Positions 1 through 13,900 of a stretch of DNA of 64,000 nt are shown here, piece by piece. Numbering within the stretch: position 1 is the first letter of the stretch; every line of letters begins with the position of its first letter. The notes below the pieces were generated by a model. That model worked only from the letters and a program-made list of their open reading frames with translations, did no database searches and was not told the origin of the DNA. The translations under genes were made by a program, and so were the position numbers. The stretch comes from Pogonophryne albipinna (Eukaryota; Chordata; Actinopteri; Perciformes; Artedidraconidae): positions 5,499,804 through 5,563,803 of the forward strand of contig CM053263.1 of the NCBI GenBank assembly GCA_028583405.1, read 5' to 3'.

Positions 1-3000
1 CATTGGTTGAAAGTATTTTTGCTTTTAACGGCAGAAAAATATTCAGCAAGCGGTCAGGCATTGAATATTTCCAAATCCTAACATGGCAGGTGAGGGAAAA
101 CAAGTCAAAAGTGGAGCTGTAAACACGCAGAGATTGAGAGGGGAGAAGGGACAGATGTACCGACGAGAGTTCCTTAATAGGACATTTTTTTGAAAGGTTG
201 CTGAGAAACTATCAGCTTTAAATCATTCATAGAAGCAGTTGCAAACATAGCTCATAAGCCACGGCCTAAATACCGTCACATGCATATTGCATGGGTTACA
301 TGCATGCTTAAATCAAAACTACACCATTTGCCAACTCAAAGTTCATGAGTCACCATAGGAAAACTCACAGTCATATTGAATTAATGAGAGGGTCCAATGG
401 AAGTGACAAAGCGGCGGGGGTAAAAGGGGCTTAGCGCTTCCTGCTGGGGCTTGTCGACACAGAGTGGCCGAGAGCGCTGGATCCTCATCCGCTCTGACAG
501 CCCTCGTAAAGAAGCCATTACACAAACATCTCCTATGGGGCTGACCACACAGCAAGAGCTGTAGATCAATCCGAGCCTCCCACAATCCCCTGCAGGAATC
601 ATGCCGAGGAGAAGACAGACGCAGATACAGAGCATCAGAAACACAAAGAAGGAAACATGTCAAATTGAGTTTCAGTGGAAGAGGACTACACCACATGAAG
701 GGCAGTAGAAGCCTAGAAGGATTTAAGCACAGTTTGCTTTCAAAAATAACAAGGTACTTATGATTCCTTCTTTTATTGACTTCTGACGAGAGCAGCTTCT
801 GTTAAACCTGATGATTCATGTGTTATATAAACAGAAACAAGATGATCAATTTATTTTACAGCTACAGGCTTATTTATTGGCAATTTCAGCTTCGCTCTTG
901 TATTTAACTTGTTTACACAGTATCTTATCTAGGGCTGCAACAAGAAATGTATTTCATTTAGCATTTAGATGCTAATTGTGTTTTTATTTGCGCTCTAACG
1001 GGGGCTTTTAAAGTGAAACCGTGGGCCCTCTCAGTCTGTTCCCTTAAACAACCCCAATCTAGTTAAAATATCAAGTATATTGCAACATTAAATATGTCAT
1101 ATTAATGGATTTTGTAATAAAGTTTGGGGAGAATCATGTGGTAAGTTTTGGAACTACAGTTCCCATAATACAGAGGAGGTAAACAGTAAGTAAAGTGTTG
1201 GTACTGTATATACATACACAGTTAGTTAAATGGCCGTTTGACACAACTTCCGCCCCCTTTTTCTGGTCTGTATTTGCTAAGAGGTTGGCAGCTTTAACGG
1301 TATGCCAAATTAGCAGTTCCTATTTGCCCTGTAGCCATGACAACAAACACAGGATTACTCTGAATGGAGAAAACCTCAAATATAATGATTCCCAGGTGAG
1401 TTCAGGAGAGTGTGTTGCAACACTGAAGTTGAACATATAATTCATCATGTCTGCATGCTGAGATTTGACTAAAATAGTTGAGATATCAATTGTAGCATTA
1501 AGACACTGAGGGTAGGGAGTAGCTTGATTGCCTCCATGATCTGTGTATCTGCTGCTGCTGTGGGACAAGAGAGCAGGCTAGACAACATAGGATAACTTCC
1601 TGTTGTTTTTCCACATGTCCCTAAACAACACTCAGTATCTTTGCCTCACTTCCCTCCCTCTGTGCCCCCCTGGCACATGTCACAGTTTGAATACCTCTGG
1701 GCTATAAAATGTCAGAATAACAGTGATCCCCTGCTCCCAGAGCCCGAGGGGATAACTTCACATTGTTTGTTTTATACAAACATCAGTCCCACCCTAAACA
1801 TATTCAACTTCAAATTTAACACAGAAGATCAAAACTTTAGAGATGCTGTGTGGCAATTCCTGTTTGACTAAATCCTGTTAACATTAGTAATATTAACGAA
1901 TGCTGTAACAGACTGGCTGTTCAAACTATATCTGCTAAGTTCTCTAAATTGTAAAGCAAACTTACTGAGGAAAAAGTTTCTAAACTGCAAACATTTTTGT
2001 TAAACCCAGAGAGCTGTTGCCATGGTTACCTGCAGTTGAACAAACTTTTGAACTTTGGATCAAGTTATATTCTACTTATTGGATACTTGCCAGCCGTATA
2101 TAAATGGATATTTTCCATGGCTAACATTCAATTTAATTTGTCAAATATGCCTGAAAAGCGGCCATGGTTTGTACTGCCAAGATAATTCCCACTATGTCCA
2201 TTTGGATGCTCTGCAGCTGTGTTTTAAGACCTTAAAACACACATTCCCCAGTTAGACACAACATTTAACCTCACCTCTTAATATTTGAAATACAGCAGCT
2301 CACAGTAACTGGTAGTCTTATTAACTCATGTATTTTGAGTTCTCAGCAGTAATCAAAAACATACTGCCATACTATTACGTTTTGCTGCACAGGTCTTTCA
2401 AACGGAGTATTTGATTTAATTAGGTGAATTTGGCCGCCTGCTGCACCTGCATACAGAACGTAATGATATATATTGAATTTACTAAACTTGTGACCTTCTG
2501 CTGCAGTGAACCAGATGGTGTGGAACATAGAGCCAAACAGATTAGTGCACCTGCGCGTGTCTCTCTTTCCACCAAAGAGAAGTAAAACACTAGAGGCTGC
2601 CTCCTTTTCAGTTACTATTTTTGTAGCCAGAAGTAAAACAAACTCGGAGATACCACAACAAATATTCAAATCTCCTGCTCAGCTTTTGCTTAAGTTACTG
2701 TGAGATTGATATTTATAAAAAGGCATCAAGCCAAAATATTCAGCTTGAAATTAGAAATTGAAGCCAAAATAACTTAATGACTATGCGGTACAAAGGGTCA
2801 AACGTGGAGTCAAAATTACCTTGGCAAGTAGAAAGCATTGAAATGGCGTGATTGACTGACATCCTGCAACACTATGTACTGTACTATAGGTTTTTATTTT
2901 AAGCTTTACAACCAGGGTAATGGATATAACCTGAGAGGGGAAAACAGAGAATGAGTTTAGTAGGATACTCTTATTCCCTTATGGGTGTTGATCATCCATT

Positions 3001-4866
3001 AGGTTGCAGCCCAAGCGCAATTTACAGTGAAAATCACAGGGGAGAGGTGGGCAGTTTCTACAATCAAGTTCTTGAGAAAAGCGCGGGTGGTAAGAGGGAG
3101 GATCAGAGGGTGAAAAAGCGAAAAATAACGATTTAATAAGCTCAAACCCCAGGCAAGAAAAAGGCAGCGTGCATCAGGGCAGCTTGTGAGAGTGCTGCAC
3201 AGCTGAATAGAAGCCGACAGGTCTAAATGAATGTTAGCCTTGGCGAGGTCTCAGAGCTGAAGGTCTACATCTCATCACCTGAATAATTCACCTGCTGGGC
3301 CAATGATTCACCCGCCGGCCTCAGCGTGATACGACCCGACCCTGCCACTGCTAACTCTCATCTCATCGTCAGGATCAGGGTAGTCGCTCGGAAAAATAAA
3401 GAAAGATATACGACTTTTTGTTACAAGGCCCAAAAAGGATTGATATGCGTTGTTGTGAAGGGTAACACCCTAACAAACTACATTTGTATCCAGCAGCAGG
3501 AAGTAGAAAACAATCCTTATCATGAAATGATATTTAGGGTCCTGAGACACACCCAACAATATTAGGTATGGTTAATGGAGTTCCTTCCTGTCAAAGCAAA
3601 GATTGCATGATCCATTACTTATATGGCTGATGAGCTGGATGGTCGATGATAGTTTGCTCGAAGGGTTTAGTTCAATATTGAGCTTTTATTACATATCCAA
3701 TATTAGCCTCCTCCAGGGTGTTGTTCACCATAAAACTGATTCATAAAGACATCAGAGAAAAAACCCAAATTCAATAATGAAGTGAATGTTTCTCATATAG
3801 GTTTGTTAAATGACTTAAAACAAATACTGATAGAAAGATTTCAATAGTTTTTCATCAAACTTTAAACCTTTTAATTACATGTTTCAGTCCTAATCAGACA
3901 GAGCGTGTAAACAGCAATGGACACTTTGTCTCACTGTCTCCCTAACAGTTATTTAACTCCTTAAATAATAACAATAACCAAAACAAATAAAAGTTTTCTT
4001 TGCTTCTTTAAAAAAGCAAGCTCTTATAACTTAAATTAAATTTCCATGTTGGTTTTATCAATTATCATTGGATCCCTTAGTGCTGAATGTTTAGTTACCT
4101 TGACAAAATATTGAAAGACCTTTTACTGAAATACTGTGCAACACGAAACAACCTTGTACCAACAAAGAGGTGACAACAGAAACCATTTCCTCTCAAGAAG
4201 GACAGACATTCTTGAAGGTTTTCGTATTGTGTTTGTAAGGGTGTAAAACTGGAGAAACAATGATCCTTATATTCAAATTCAGCTGCAGCCTGGGAAGAAA
4301 ACTGGATGAATAGTGTATTCAAAGACAAACAAAACAACAAGGCCTGAAAGACAAAGTGTTTCTTCTGATGAAATCTCCGTAGACTGTTTCCATCTACATT
4401 AGCCCCTCACTTTCCTATCCTTCAAAATGGGATGAAAGCCAAAAGTGCTTGTTAAACTAATTTGAAAATTACTCTTCTGTAGACACTTTGAGCTAAGCAA
4501 ACGTTAAGCTGCACGAGCGGAAGCAGTTAGCTCGCGGGTGCCAGTTCACTTGCTCCCAACAGTGTTGATCAAACACGCCGTATTTTCATAACTGTTGTGT
4601 GACAGTCTGATGAACATGATTGCCGTGTACATCATCAAGGCTTTAGATAAAGCTCGGAAATCTCTTCGCAAGGACAGACAAGTCCAAAGCACTTTTGATT
4701 AAAGGACAAGTTTACATGAAAAAAAATCTGGACATGGCAGCAGTGCCCATATTTATCATATTTATGTTCAAACAAACCACAGCGATGTGAGGACTTTTGT
4801 GCCAAATTAATACAAAAGTATGGAACCCTTTCACATCATATATTAACTAAATGTGTCCTGACTAAC

Positions 4867-5447
4867 TTAAAGGGGACCTATTATGCAAAATCCATTTGTT
4901 CATGTCTTTTACATTACATTACATGTCACTTGTTAGACGCTTTTATCCAAAGCGACTTACATACTCAATACTGTGGGAAATCCCCACAGGAGCAATTTGG
5001 GGTGAAGTGTCTCAGGGACACAACGACATGCTGACTGCAGTGGGGTTTGAACCTGTGCTCCCCTGATCCCAACACCAACGCACTAATCCACTGCGCCACA
5101 GCCAACCATGTTTTATACATAAACATGTTTCCCCTCTGTGTAAAGAGACTCTGAACGTTTCAGGAAAAATATTTGCTCACTTTTTGTCTTGATTCATTTA
5201 TATAAAAACCTGAAAATGAGCTGATCAGATTTGGGCCACTTTATGATGTCATAACGATGTTTGGGCTTGTGTAAAGTAACAGACAGAGAATCAGCACTTT
5301 TGAAACAGGGCTGAAACAGAGGGGATTATGGGATGCTACAATGCATGATCTCTTGGTATTTAGAGCAAAACACTTCAGAGACATGTTCTGTATATATCTG
5401 AGACCTGTAATATATTGATGAAAAACAGTATAATAGGGGACCTTTAA
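4867..5447. mobile_element. MITE with TTAA target duplication (piggyBac- or Kolobok-type), carrying a nested SINE
   Basis: The ends are inverted copies: the left reads TTAAAGGGGACCTATTAT and the right, reverse-complemented, TTAAAGGTCCCCTATTAT. Both outer TTAA sites (4867-4870 and 5444-5447) serve as the target duplication. There is no transposase ORF, so it is non-autonomous. A SINE interrupts it at 4912-5103; without that insert it is about 390 bp. The TTAA site and end sequence fit a MITE type that I recall as common in fish; superfamily assignment beyond TTAA targeting is uncertain. Confidence 0.75.
4912..5103 (-). mobile_element. tRNA-derived SINE, minus strand
   Basis: On the minus strand it begins GGCTGTGGCGCAGTGGATTA, an RNA polymerase III A-box-like tRNA head, followed by the B-box-like GGTTCAAACCC. 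The body ends in TCGCTTTGGATAAAAGCGTC and a short repeated ATGTA tail. The flanks share an imperfect ATGTTTTA-like duplication. It lies inside the TTAA MITE. It is not a functional tRNA gene: the 3' half does not continue a cloverleaf. Confidence 0.82.
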
Positions 5448-7388
5448 TTTGAATCAAAACTACATTCTCAGAAAGTTATGTCTAAGCAGAGGTGGAGCTG
5501 TAGCCAGAACAGCTGAAGAATTGGAGTTTCTGATGTTCTCAAAGACAAAAACCTGGCAGCAGTGTACGTTTGTAAGAGGTGAAACAAGCAGGGTTTTACA
5601 TTAGACTTGAAAGGAACCTAATTGCGTGCAGCAGAACAATACCCAGCGGGAACTGGCTCCAGAATAGTGAGTGAGAAGTCAGAAACAGGTGAGTGCACTA
5701 TTGGCACAGGTGTCAGGGTCACACAGTTGTTTTAAAACAGCACCTGCTAAAGTTGAGCAGACATCCATCCTGTCACTGGAGTATAAAACTAAATTAAAAT
5801 GAATTAGTATAACTTTTCCTCTTGCTGCTTTATCATTTTGATGAGATCTGCTTCACGATGGGAATTAAATCAAGAGGCAGGCAGCACTTTTCCATTTGGC
5901 ATTTATTCAAATCCAAACCTCTCCAAAGTGTTCATAATGAAATAATGACAAGCAGGGAGTCGGATGGCTTAAAGTGAGAGAGTCATATCAAGTGACCGCA
6001 TTCCCATTGGTTTTTAGTCTATTATAATAATTATACATAATCATTTCTTTGATTAATTGACAAATCATTTAGGTATAACATTTTATGAAATTGTTAAAAT
6101 GCTCATTGTCAGCTACAGACAAACAGGACGTAAACACATTTTGATTGTATATATATATATAAAAGTGATTACATTCTCATATTTTAAGAGGTTGGTACCA
6201 GAGGGTTTTGGGGTATTTTAGCCTGAGAAAGAACTGACATTTCAGATATCTATTAATCAGCGAAGTTACTTATATCTTAATGACCTATAACTTTAGCTTT
6301 GCACTAGTTTAAGAAACGCAATGTGAGCTTTAGTTTAACAATGTAAGTCCTTCCATTGGCTGCTATCATTCCAAGGTTGCTTTAAAATAAACCAAATACA
6401 TTGAGACCATAAAACATTGTTGTTATTCTCTCTATACATTTTTCTCATTGCCACATTTCCGTTATGATGTGACCACTTGAGAAAGTTGACTTGCTCCCAT
6501 TGTCCTGCCCTCACTGGCAAGGCAGAAAAGAGTGTGAGTCAGAGAGTGTCAGGGAGTAGTGGATTCAGTTGTCAGGAGACATAACCGAGACCGATGCCAA
6601 GACCGCATTCAGCAGAGACGAGGCTCCACATGCATTTTTCACAGAAGCACAAACTACTTGACATTTGGATGGACCTTTCCTCCTCGCTGCTTATCCCCCC
6701 CTGATGTGGGCAGGAAAGGAGAGAGCAAGGGAGCACGGAAGCACATCGGAGGAATGGAAGACTGTTGCAGGGCGAGGAGATTTTGTCCGGTGTAAATAAT
6801 CCCATCCTTGGTGAAATCGTAGTGTAGAAACAGGAAGTGGAGGTAGCAGCATCCTCTCTGTTCATCACCTCTTCTCATGAAAAGACTCATTTTAATCTCA
6901 GACGTCTGCAGCCCAAAACATGTTTTCTGGATCTTTTGATGCCTCTCTCTCTTTCATTCCCTCGGTCATCACTCAGAAATCTGACAGACTATCTCTAAAT
7001 GGATTCGGATGGGGCTAGCAACCAGGTGTAATAACCTTCCTCCCCTCTTCTTCACGCTCATTCTGATTCCTCTATCTCAGACTTTCATCTCTTTCCCTAT
7101 TTTCCTGTTTCCCCGTCTTTCTCCCCGCTGATGCAAATATTCAGATACAGGGTCACACAGTGCTTGTAAGAACTTCACAGACCTTTTCATCATAACAGAT
7201 TTGCAAAGCACTGATTAGAACAAAAATGGCTGCATTGCACCAAATGGGAGAAACCTGCAGGTAAACACTTGATCAGGTAGGGATTGTTGGATGCATTGTG
7301 GAGAGAGACCACACTGCAGAAAAACAGGGACACAGTAGCTGTAATGTTACCAATAAGATGTGGTACACACTTCTAACTCAACTATTAA

Positions 7389-7427
7389 GATCACCAATTA
7401 TCTTGAAGTCTAAGATAATTGGGGATC
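7389..7427. repeat. Hairpin, 16-bp arms and 7-base loop
   Basis: The arms GATCACCAATTATCTT and AAGATAATTGGGGATC are reverse complements with one mismatch. The same hairpin occurs at 26305-26343 in the second copy. No function can be read from the sequence. Confidence 0.6.
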
Positions 7428-9906
7428 TTCTTCTTGATGACCAATTTTCTGTTGTTATTTGTGATTTTTATGCTAACTACTGCATATCAAAGCAGATTGC
7501 AGGGCCATGGACATTTTCTACAGATGCCAACTTTTGGTCAAGTCTATAGTATACAGTTCTGCAGTGAATAGGAACCAGAAAAAAGCATAATGTGGGCAAC
7601 AAGGGGGAGCCTAAGATCATAAGAAAATTGAAGCATCAAGTACAAATCTGTTCTAGGAGTCAAATATGTCACATGTTTGTTGAATGTTATTTCCTATCTC
7701 TGTCTGATATACATTGTCCCACAAATTCAGGATATCAGGATAAATGACCATTAGCCCTTGTCTTTATCTTTCCCCTCTATCTGGGCCACACACGTTTATA
7801 GAATGAGACGTCTAGACATCTTTTCACAATCCGTTCCTAGTTCCCTTGGCTGTCACATTACAAACTATGAGGTCCTCACAGTGCTATGTTTTTTATTTAG
7901 CTCCTTATATCCCCATGTTATCGCAGATCCTTAACAGGCAACTGAAATGCTAAATGGACACGGCCATGCACATTTAGGTTGCTATAAAAGGTTAATGAGA
8001 CAAATTAACTGTTGTTGTTTGGGGTGGAACAACTTGATGGTAAAGTTAGTTCTGATTCTGTATTAGAGGCCAAGTTCAAGTTTGGTTGAAGAGACAAGAG
8101 CTAATACAACTGAACATAAACCTTCAAGAATGAGCCCATAACTGTTGTTAAGCAACACTAAGACTGCATACTTGATCTTTTTGGCACTTACCATCTCTTT
8201 TTTTTTTTTTTTTTTAAAGACTCTTCCTTCATCCACCTCCTACATGGACATCCGGCCCTTAACTTTCCCTTTCATGCCAGCTAACCTGCCTCCTCGCTCA
8301 CTTCAAATAGCCTTCCTTGTTGTTTGTCCAGCTTCATTCAGCATGTCTTTCTCCAATGATTTATACAAACACACATATAAAACCTTGATGATGTTATCAA
8401 TCAACATAAAGGACAACATGTTTCCTTGTAATCTGTTTGCATCCAATAGAAAATGTTCATAAAGTGTACTGACTCATTAAGGAAGCTGTTAAATGTCACC
8501 AGTTTGAGTGTCATTTGGCGGTGGCTAGGTAGTATATAGTATTTTTTTTTTTTAATCAGAGTTTTTCCACTAAAAGCATCCGTTTTATCTTGAAAACCTT
8601 GTTGGCCTTTGAACAAAACAATGAACTGAAAGACACTGAATCGCTACATAGAATTAGGGGAAATGCAGAGTTTGGGGATCACTTTCTACTCCTTTTGAAT
8701 AACACCTAGCTTTTTGAACCATTGTTCTTATTAAAAATACAGAATAAAGTGCAGCTCTAGCTCAATGTTTCATTTTTGGATTCCAACAAGCTACTTTTTC
8801 GAGTCAAAAAGCCTCTGCAGCTGATGGAAATTCTCTCAGAATCATAATTTAGGGCATTGTTTGCCATAATCCCCTTCTGCAATGAGGATAAAGATCGGTT
8901 CTGTCAGCTATTTAGCATTGCTGCAGAAATTACCATACTACTATGAGTCTTCCTTCTCATTTTCAGTCACTTTCCGAAATGTGTTAGTTTCCCATCAGTG
9001 AAACTGTCAGCACAAGAACAAAGATACAATGCGGTTTCATATTTGGCATCAAACAAGCTGAGTGAGAAATGGAAAATTATCAAATTAAATGTGCTCATTT
9101 CATTCTCACAGTTCAGAAGCAGCTGAAGAGGTGTCACCTCAATGCCCCCGTTTGTGGTAAATGTGTCATCTCCCTCTTGATTCCTTTGGAGTGATACTAC
9201 TGCACAATCTTTTGCTTGTTTTCTATTATTTCCCTTCCTCACTGACAGCTAGTTTGCATTGTGTAGCATCATCAGCTTCTCATGAATAGACAAGTATTGT
9301 TCGCGGGGACATTTCCATGCCAAAATAAAGGGATTAATCAAAGAATGACACACAGAAACACAAAGAAAAAGGCACCAGTGCACATAAATAGACACACACA
9401 CACACACACGCTTGTTCAAACAAACAAACTGAACTTCATTACTTTGTCGGAGTGCAGTCGAAATGCTCCCCATACATCTAGAGCAAAAGCCTAATGGCTC
9501 TGAGCCTCTGCAGGGAATCAAGACGTCCCTTAACACAGACGCTATTGGTTTAACCACAACAGCTGACCTTGAGGGAACTGACCTGGGCCTCAGACAAATG
9601 AGTCCACTGCACTGTGTTTCTGTTGGGAGCTGCTATTAAATAGATCTGCTTACCAGGTTGCTGAGGGATAGAGGCTGCAAATGTGTGTGTCTTTGCAGGA
9701 CATGAACACATGTTCACGCTGCACTTTGCTCAGAACAATCCCTGATGGCTGTCGAGCTCTTTTCATCTGAGCCTGACAGTGAAAGATGGGGAGGCCAGCA
9801 TAAAACAGAGAGGAGGCAGATGAAGAGGGGAAAAAGGAGAGTTTTCAAAGAAGTCCTACAACACATATCAGTATGGGGGTATTTATAGTCCCCTCTCTGT
9901 CGCCCC

Positions 9907-10906
9907 NNNNNNNNNNNNNNNNNNNNNNNNNNNNNNNNNNNNNNNNNNNNNNNNNNNNNNNNNNNNNNNNNNNNNNNNNNNNNNNNNNNNNNNNNNNNNN
10001 NNNNNNNNNNNNNNNNNNNNNNNNNNNNNNNNNNNNNNNNNNNNNNNNNNNNNNNNNNNNNNNNNNNNNNNNNNNNNNNNNNNNNNNNNNNNNNNNNNNN
10101 NNNNNNNNNNNNNNNNNNNNNNNNNNNNNNNNNNNNNNNNNNNNNNNNNNNNNNNNNNNNNNNNNNNNNNNNNNNNNNNNNNNNNNNNNNNNNNNNNNNN
10201 NNNNNNNNNNNNNNNNNNNNNNNNNNNNNNNNNNNNNNNNNNNNNNNNNNNNNNNNNNNNNNNNNNNNNNNNNNNNNNNNNNNNNNNNNNNNNNNNNNNN
10301 NNNNNNNNNNNNNNNNNNNNNNNNNNNNNNNNNNNNNNNNNNNNNNNNNNNNNNNNNNNNNNNNNNNNNNNNNNNNNNNNNNNNNNNNNNNNNNNNNNNN
10401 NNNNNNNNNNNNNNNNNNNNNNNNNNNNNNNNNNNNNNNNNNNNNNNNNNNNNNNNNNNNNNNNNNNNNNNNNNNNNNNNNNNNNNNNNNNNNNNNNNNN
10501 NNNNNNNNNNNNNNNNNNNNNNNNNNNNNNNNNNNNNNNNNNNNNNNNNNNNNNNNNNNNNNNNNNNNNNNNNNNNNNNNNNNNNNNNNNNNNNNNNNNN
10601 NNNNNNNNNNNNNNNNNNNNNNNNNNNNNNNNNNNNNNNNNNNNNNNNNNNNNNNNNNNNNNNNNNNNNNNNNNNNNNNNNNNNNNNNNNNNNNNNNNNN
10701 NNNNNNNNNNNNNNNNNNNNNNNNNNNNNNNNNNNNNNNNNNNNNNNNNNNNNNNNNNNNNNNNNNNNNNNNNNNNNNNNNNNNNNNNNNNNNNNNNNNN
10801 NNNNNNNNNNNNNNNNNNNNNNNNNNNNNNNNNNNNNNNNNNNNNNNNNNNNNNNNNNNNNNNNNNNNNNNNNNNNNNNNNNNNNNNNNNNNNNNNNNNN
10901 NNNNNN
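9907..10906. other. Assembly gap of exactly 1000 N
   Basis: The run of N is exactly 1000 bases, a conventional placeholder rather than a measured size. The left flank is the truncated end of the first duplicate copy. The right flank begins sequence that precedes the second copy. Confidence 0.98.
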
Positions 10907-13900
10907 AAAAGGTTATACTGTGTTACCGATAATTGCTAGCTATACTGTATTCTCTCCGTTTCAAGTCTTTATGCTTATTTTCAGCAAGAAAGAGGATTAT
11001 TATTGGAAATGATCAGAGTATTTTCATATGCCAAGATACCAAATATCAATTGGTTCTAGCCTCTCAAGAGCAAATCAGTTTTGAGAGAATATGGTTGGGA
11101 TTTGGATTGTTTGCTGACAATACAAGCAATTTGAAGACAATTCAATGGGAATTAGAATTTGTTTGACATATTTTAGACTGTAAAATGTATCTAAAAAATA
11201 ACACTTCTACCATATTTGATGAATGGAATTGTAGAGAAAATATAAACCAGGTGGACAGAACCTGACAGCACTTCATGATGGGTGGTTTTCTGTTTGAGTG
11301 ACGAATGGGAATGGCCCTGAAAATGGATAGGTGGGAAAAGCTGAGCAGAGTTCCCTGGAGACCACGCAGACTGACAGGCTCATAGAAACTAGTTGGCAAA
11401 CTGAGAGGTTGGAGTTGAAGGTAGACAATAAGCCACAGTTGGATACAAGCCAAACCAATGCACACGTTAACATCCCTGTGAGATAATGCTGTAGAAGGCC
11501 GCTACGCTTTAGGAATATTGGCCACTGACTTGACAGGTATAGCTTCTTTAAAGACTTGAAGTGTTAGACCTGTTGGCTTTAAATGGGTGTTTGTTAGTAT
11601 TAATCCTAATTTATTTAACCTTTGAATTGTCTTACTCTAAAGTCTAAACTGTGCTTCTTTGTCCTCCATTGTTTTACCTGTTTATTAAATATACACTGTA
11701 TATCATAAACAAAATACATGATAGAACTTTCTTAGCCAACTCCATTCTAACTCATTACCGCAAGTTTTACTTTCTTTTTGGAATGTATGGTCAATAGAGA
11801 TCATTTACACAACATTTAATCTGATATTTGAGTAAAAAAAGGATGGATTATCCCAGAGTTAAATCAGGATTAAGTTTTAGAAACATTTCTACTTTGTTTT
11901 TATGGCACACAATAACAAAGGATGCTATACATGTGAATAAAACATCCATTATTAAATGAAAGTAGTGATCATTATGTGTTCTTGCCAAGGACATAGTATG
12001 GAACCACCATGTGATTTCTGTGGCAATTCGATGAATTATCCACTCCAACATAATTCTTTTAGAAACGTGTCAAAGTTCTTCTGAGGATAACACCAGCTTA
12101 AAAAATGGCTTGAATCCCAAATGGTGTTGGGGACTATTCTATGAAAATTAATATAACTCTGTGACAGTTTTCTATTACTGAATAGGTGTGAATTACACTG
12201 TAAACAATTATACTATATCCAACAAAATATTGCACGGCTAATAAAAGGATTTGACGTAATAAAGCTGGAGGGTGAACTTGCTTGAATAGTAAATCTGTGA
12301 ACTCGAATATGCTTTAAAAACAAATGTTTAGTATGTTTTAAAGCGAGTACATGCTTTTTTTCTCCAAAATGCAAAACCAAAGAAAACGATGGGCTAAATA
12401 AACCAGAAGTAGGCAATAATATGAAGTCAAATGAATTAAAACATGTTAATGTACTCAGGCTGAAAGAATCTTGTGCCCTTGATGTTCCTTACATCTTGGC
12501 CTTGATGTTCTTTGCGTTTTTCCTCCCTGTGGCGGCTCCTAGTCTCTGCGCTGCACTGATCTCTCAGTCCAACCAAAGGCCAGATAACAGTGGAGACTAA
12601 TTAGGGACACATTGTGGGATATACATGGAGATGAAAGAGAGAGGGGAAACAACTAAGAGCTGCAGAGAGGCTGGAGTGGGCATTTGATTTGATCCAGTTT
12701 GAATACATTGTCCCAGTACCTGAGACAAGTGCACAGAGAATCTGGAACAACTGCAAAATGTGCATTAGCAGCAGCATCAGCAGAGCCAAGAGATATTAGG
12801 CACATTTAAGTGCAGCAGAGTCACACTCTTTCGGTAATGAGTCGTATGGATTACAAGGCAAAAGCTTAACTGCCAGTACTTAAACTTGATTCCTCATTTA
12901 CACTTCCACATGTCACACAGTACAGGGCTGCAGTCAAAGATTATTTCAGTCATTTAGTCCATGAAATGTCAGGAATCACAAGCATCATAACTCTCCAGAC
13001 TCCAAGGTGACATCCGCTAATAGCTATTTTTGTCACACCTCTTAAATCTAACAGAAGTCTTGTCAACCCGCATTCCAAACAGTGTGTTCAGGGAGAATGA
13101 TATTAACTCGATCAAACATATCTCACTGGAGGAAAATAGGACCATTTTAAAGCAGGTAAATATGTAGATTAGGGCAGGGATGAAACGTCTCACAACATCA
13201 GAAGATCTAAATGAAGTGTATTGAATTGGCTTGTTTTTTGGTCGTCATAATATCCGATTTTCCACACACAACATCAGTGCCAAAGTCATTCTGGAAAAAC
13301 AATATGATGGCGATTACTACAGAATATTTGAAAAATAAATAAATGAAAAAGATATTGTAAGTCAAATTAATATAGGTTGAATGTGTTTGTTGGAAAAATG
13401 ATAAAAATGCATTAATATCGTGTGTGTATAATTAACACAATAGCAATTTATGTTTTTTGAAACGTTATTGAAAAGTCACCCTTTCATCAGAGGAATCAAT
13501 TGAATATGAAATAAAGCTAAACAATTTGTAATCTTATTAAATCCAATAATAACTAATCTCTATCACATCTGGACAACTTAAAATATGTCAAATTAATCTT
13601 AATTGAGGTTTATTGGTGCCGAATAAATTGCACTCGGAAGACAAGTTGAGAATAGAAAGAAATGGTAATTATTTAAGAGCTGCCGGATCATTTACACTAT
13701 ATCATAATATGTTTATTATTTAACACTATATCAGTATTTTTGTCAATACTACCAGCTACATCCTTATTAAGAGCTATCCATTTCTACTGATATTAAACTG
13801 CAAAGATATGTAAATCCTTTCATCTGAGAAGCTGAAACCAGCCAATGATTGGCACTTTATTTGATTATCGACATTGTTGTCGATTACTCTGAACAAATGG

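Larger units (their letters stand above)
1..9906. repeat. First copy of a ~9.9-kb near-identical duplication (probable contig-overlap artefact)
   Basis: The sequence matches 18919-28816 base for base, apart from about two dozen tiny differences. It starts at the window edge, so it may extend further left, and it stops exactly where the N gap begins. Differences are almost all one-base indels, many in homopolymers (poly-T near 8200 and 8540, poly-A near 4720), with a few substitutions such as T/G near 2769. Both copies carry the same TTAA MITE with a SINE inside it. Otherwise this stretch is AT-rich, non-coding-looking DNA; short ORFs recur in both copies because the DNA does, not because of selection. 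I infer an unmerged contig overlap rather than a biological duplication. Confidence 0.9.

Noticed and set aside
343..696. A 117-codon ORF present in both duplicate copies
   Set aside because: Its recurrence reflects the duplicated DNA. It has no recognisable domain and overlaps another ORF in a different frame of the same strand.
4912..5103. tRNA gene
   Set aside because: Only the A and B boxes are tRNA-like; the rest is SINE body and tail, and no acceptor stem can be closed.
9873..11012. A 379-codon ORF
   Set aside because: It runs through the 1000-N gap; only a few real codons exist at each end.
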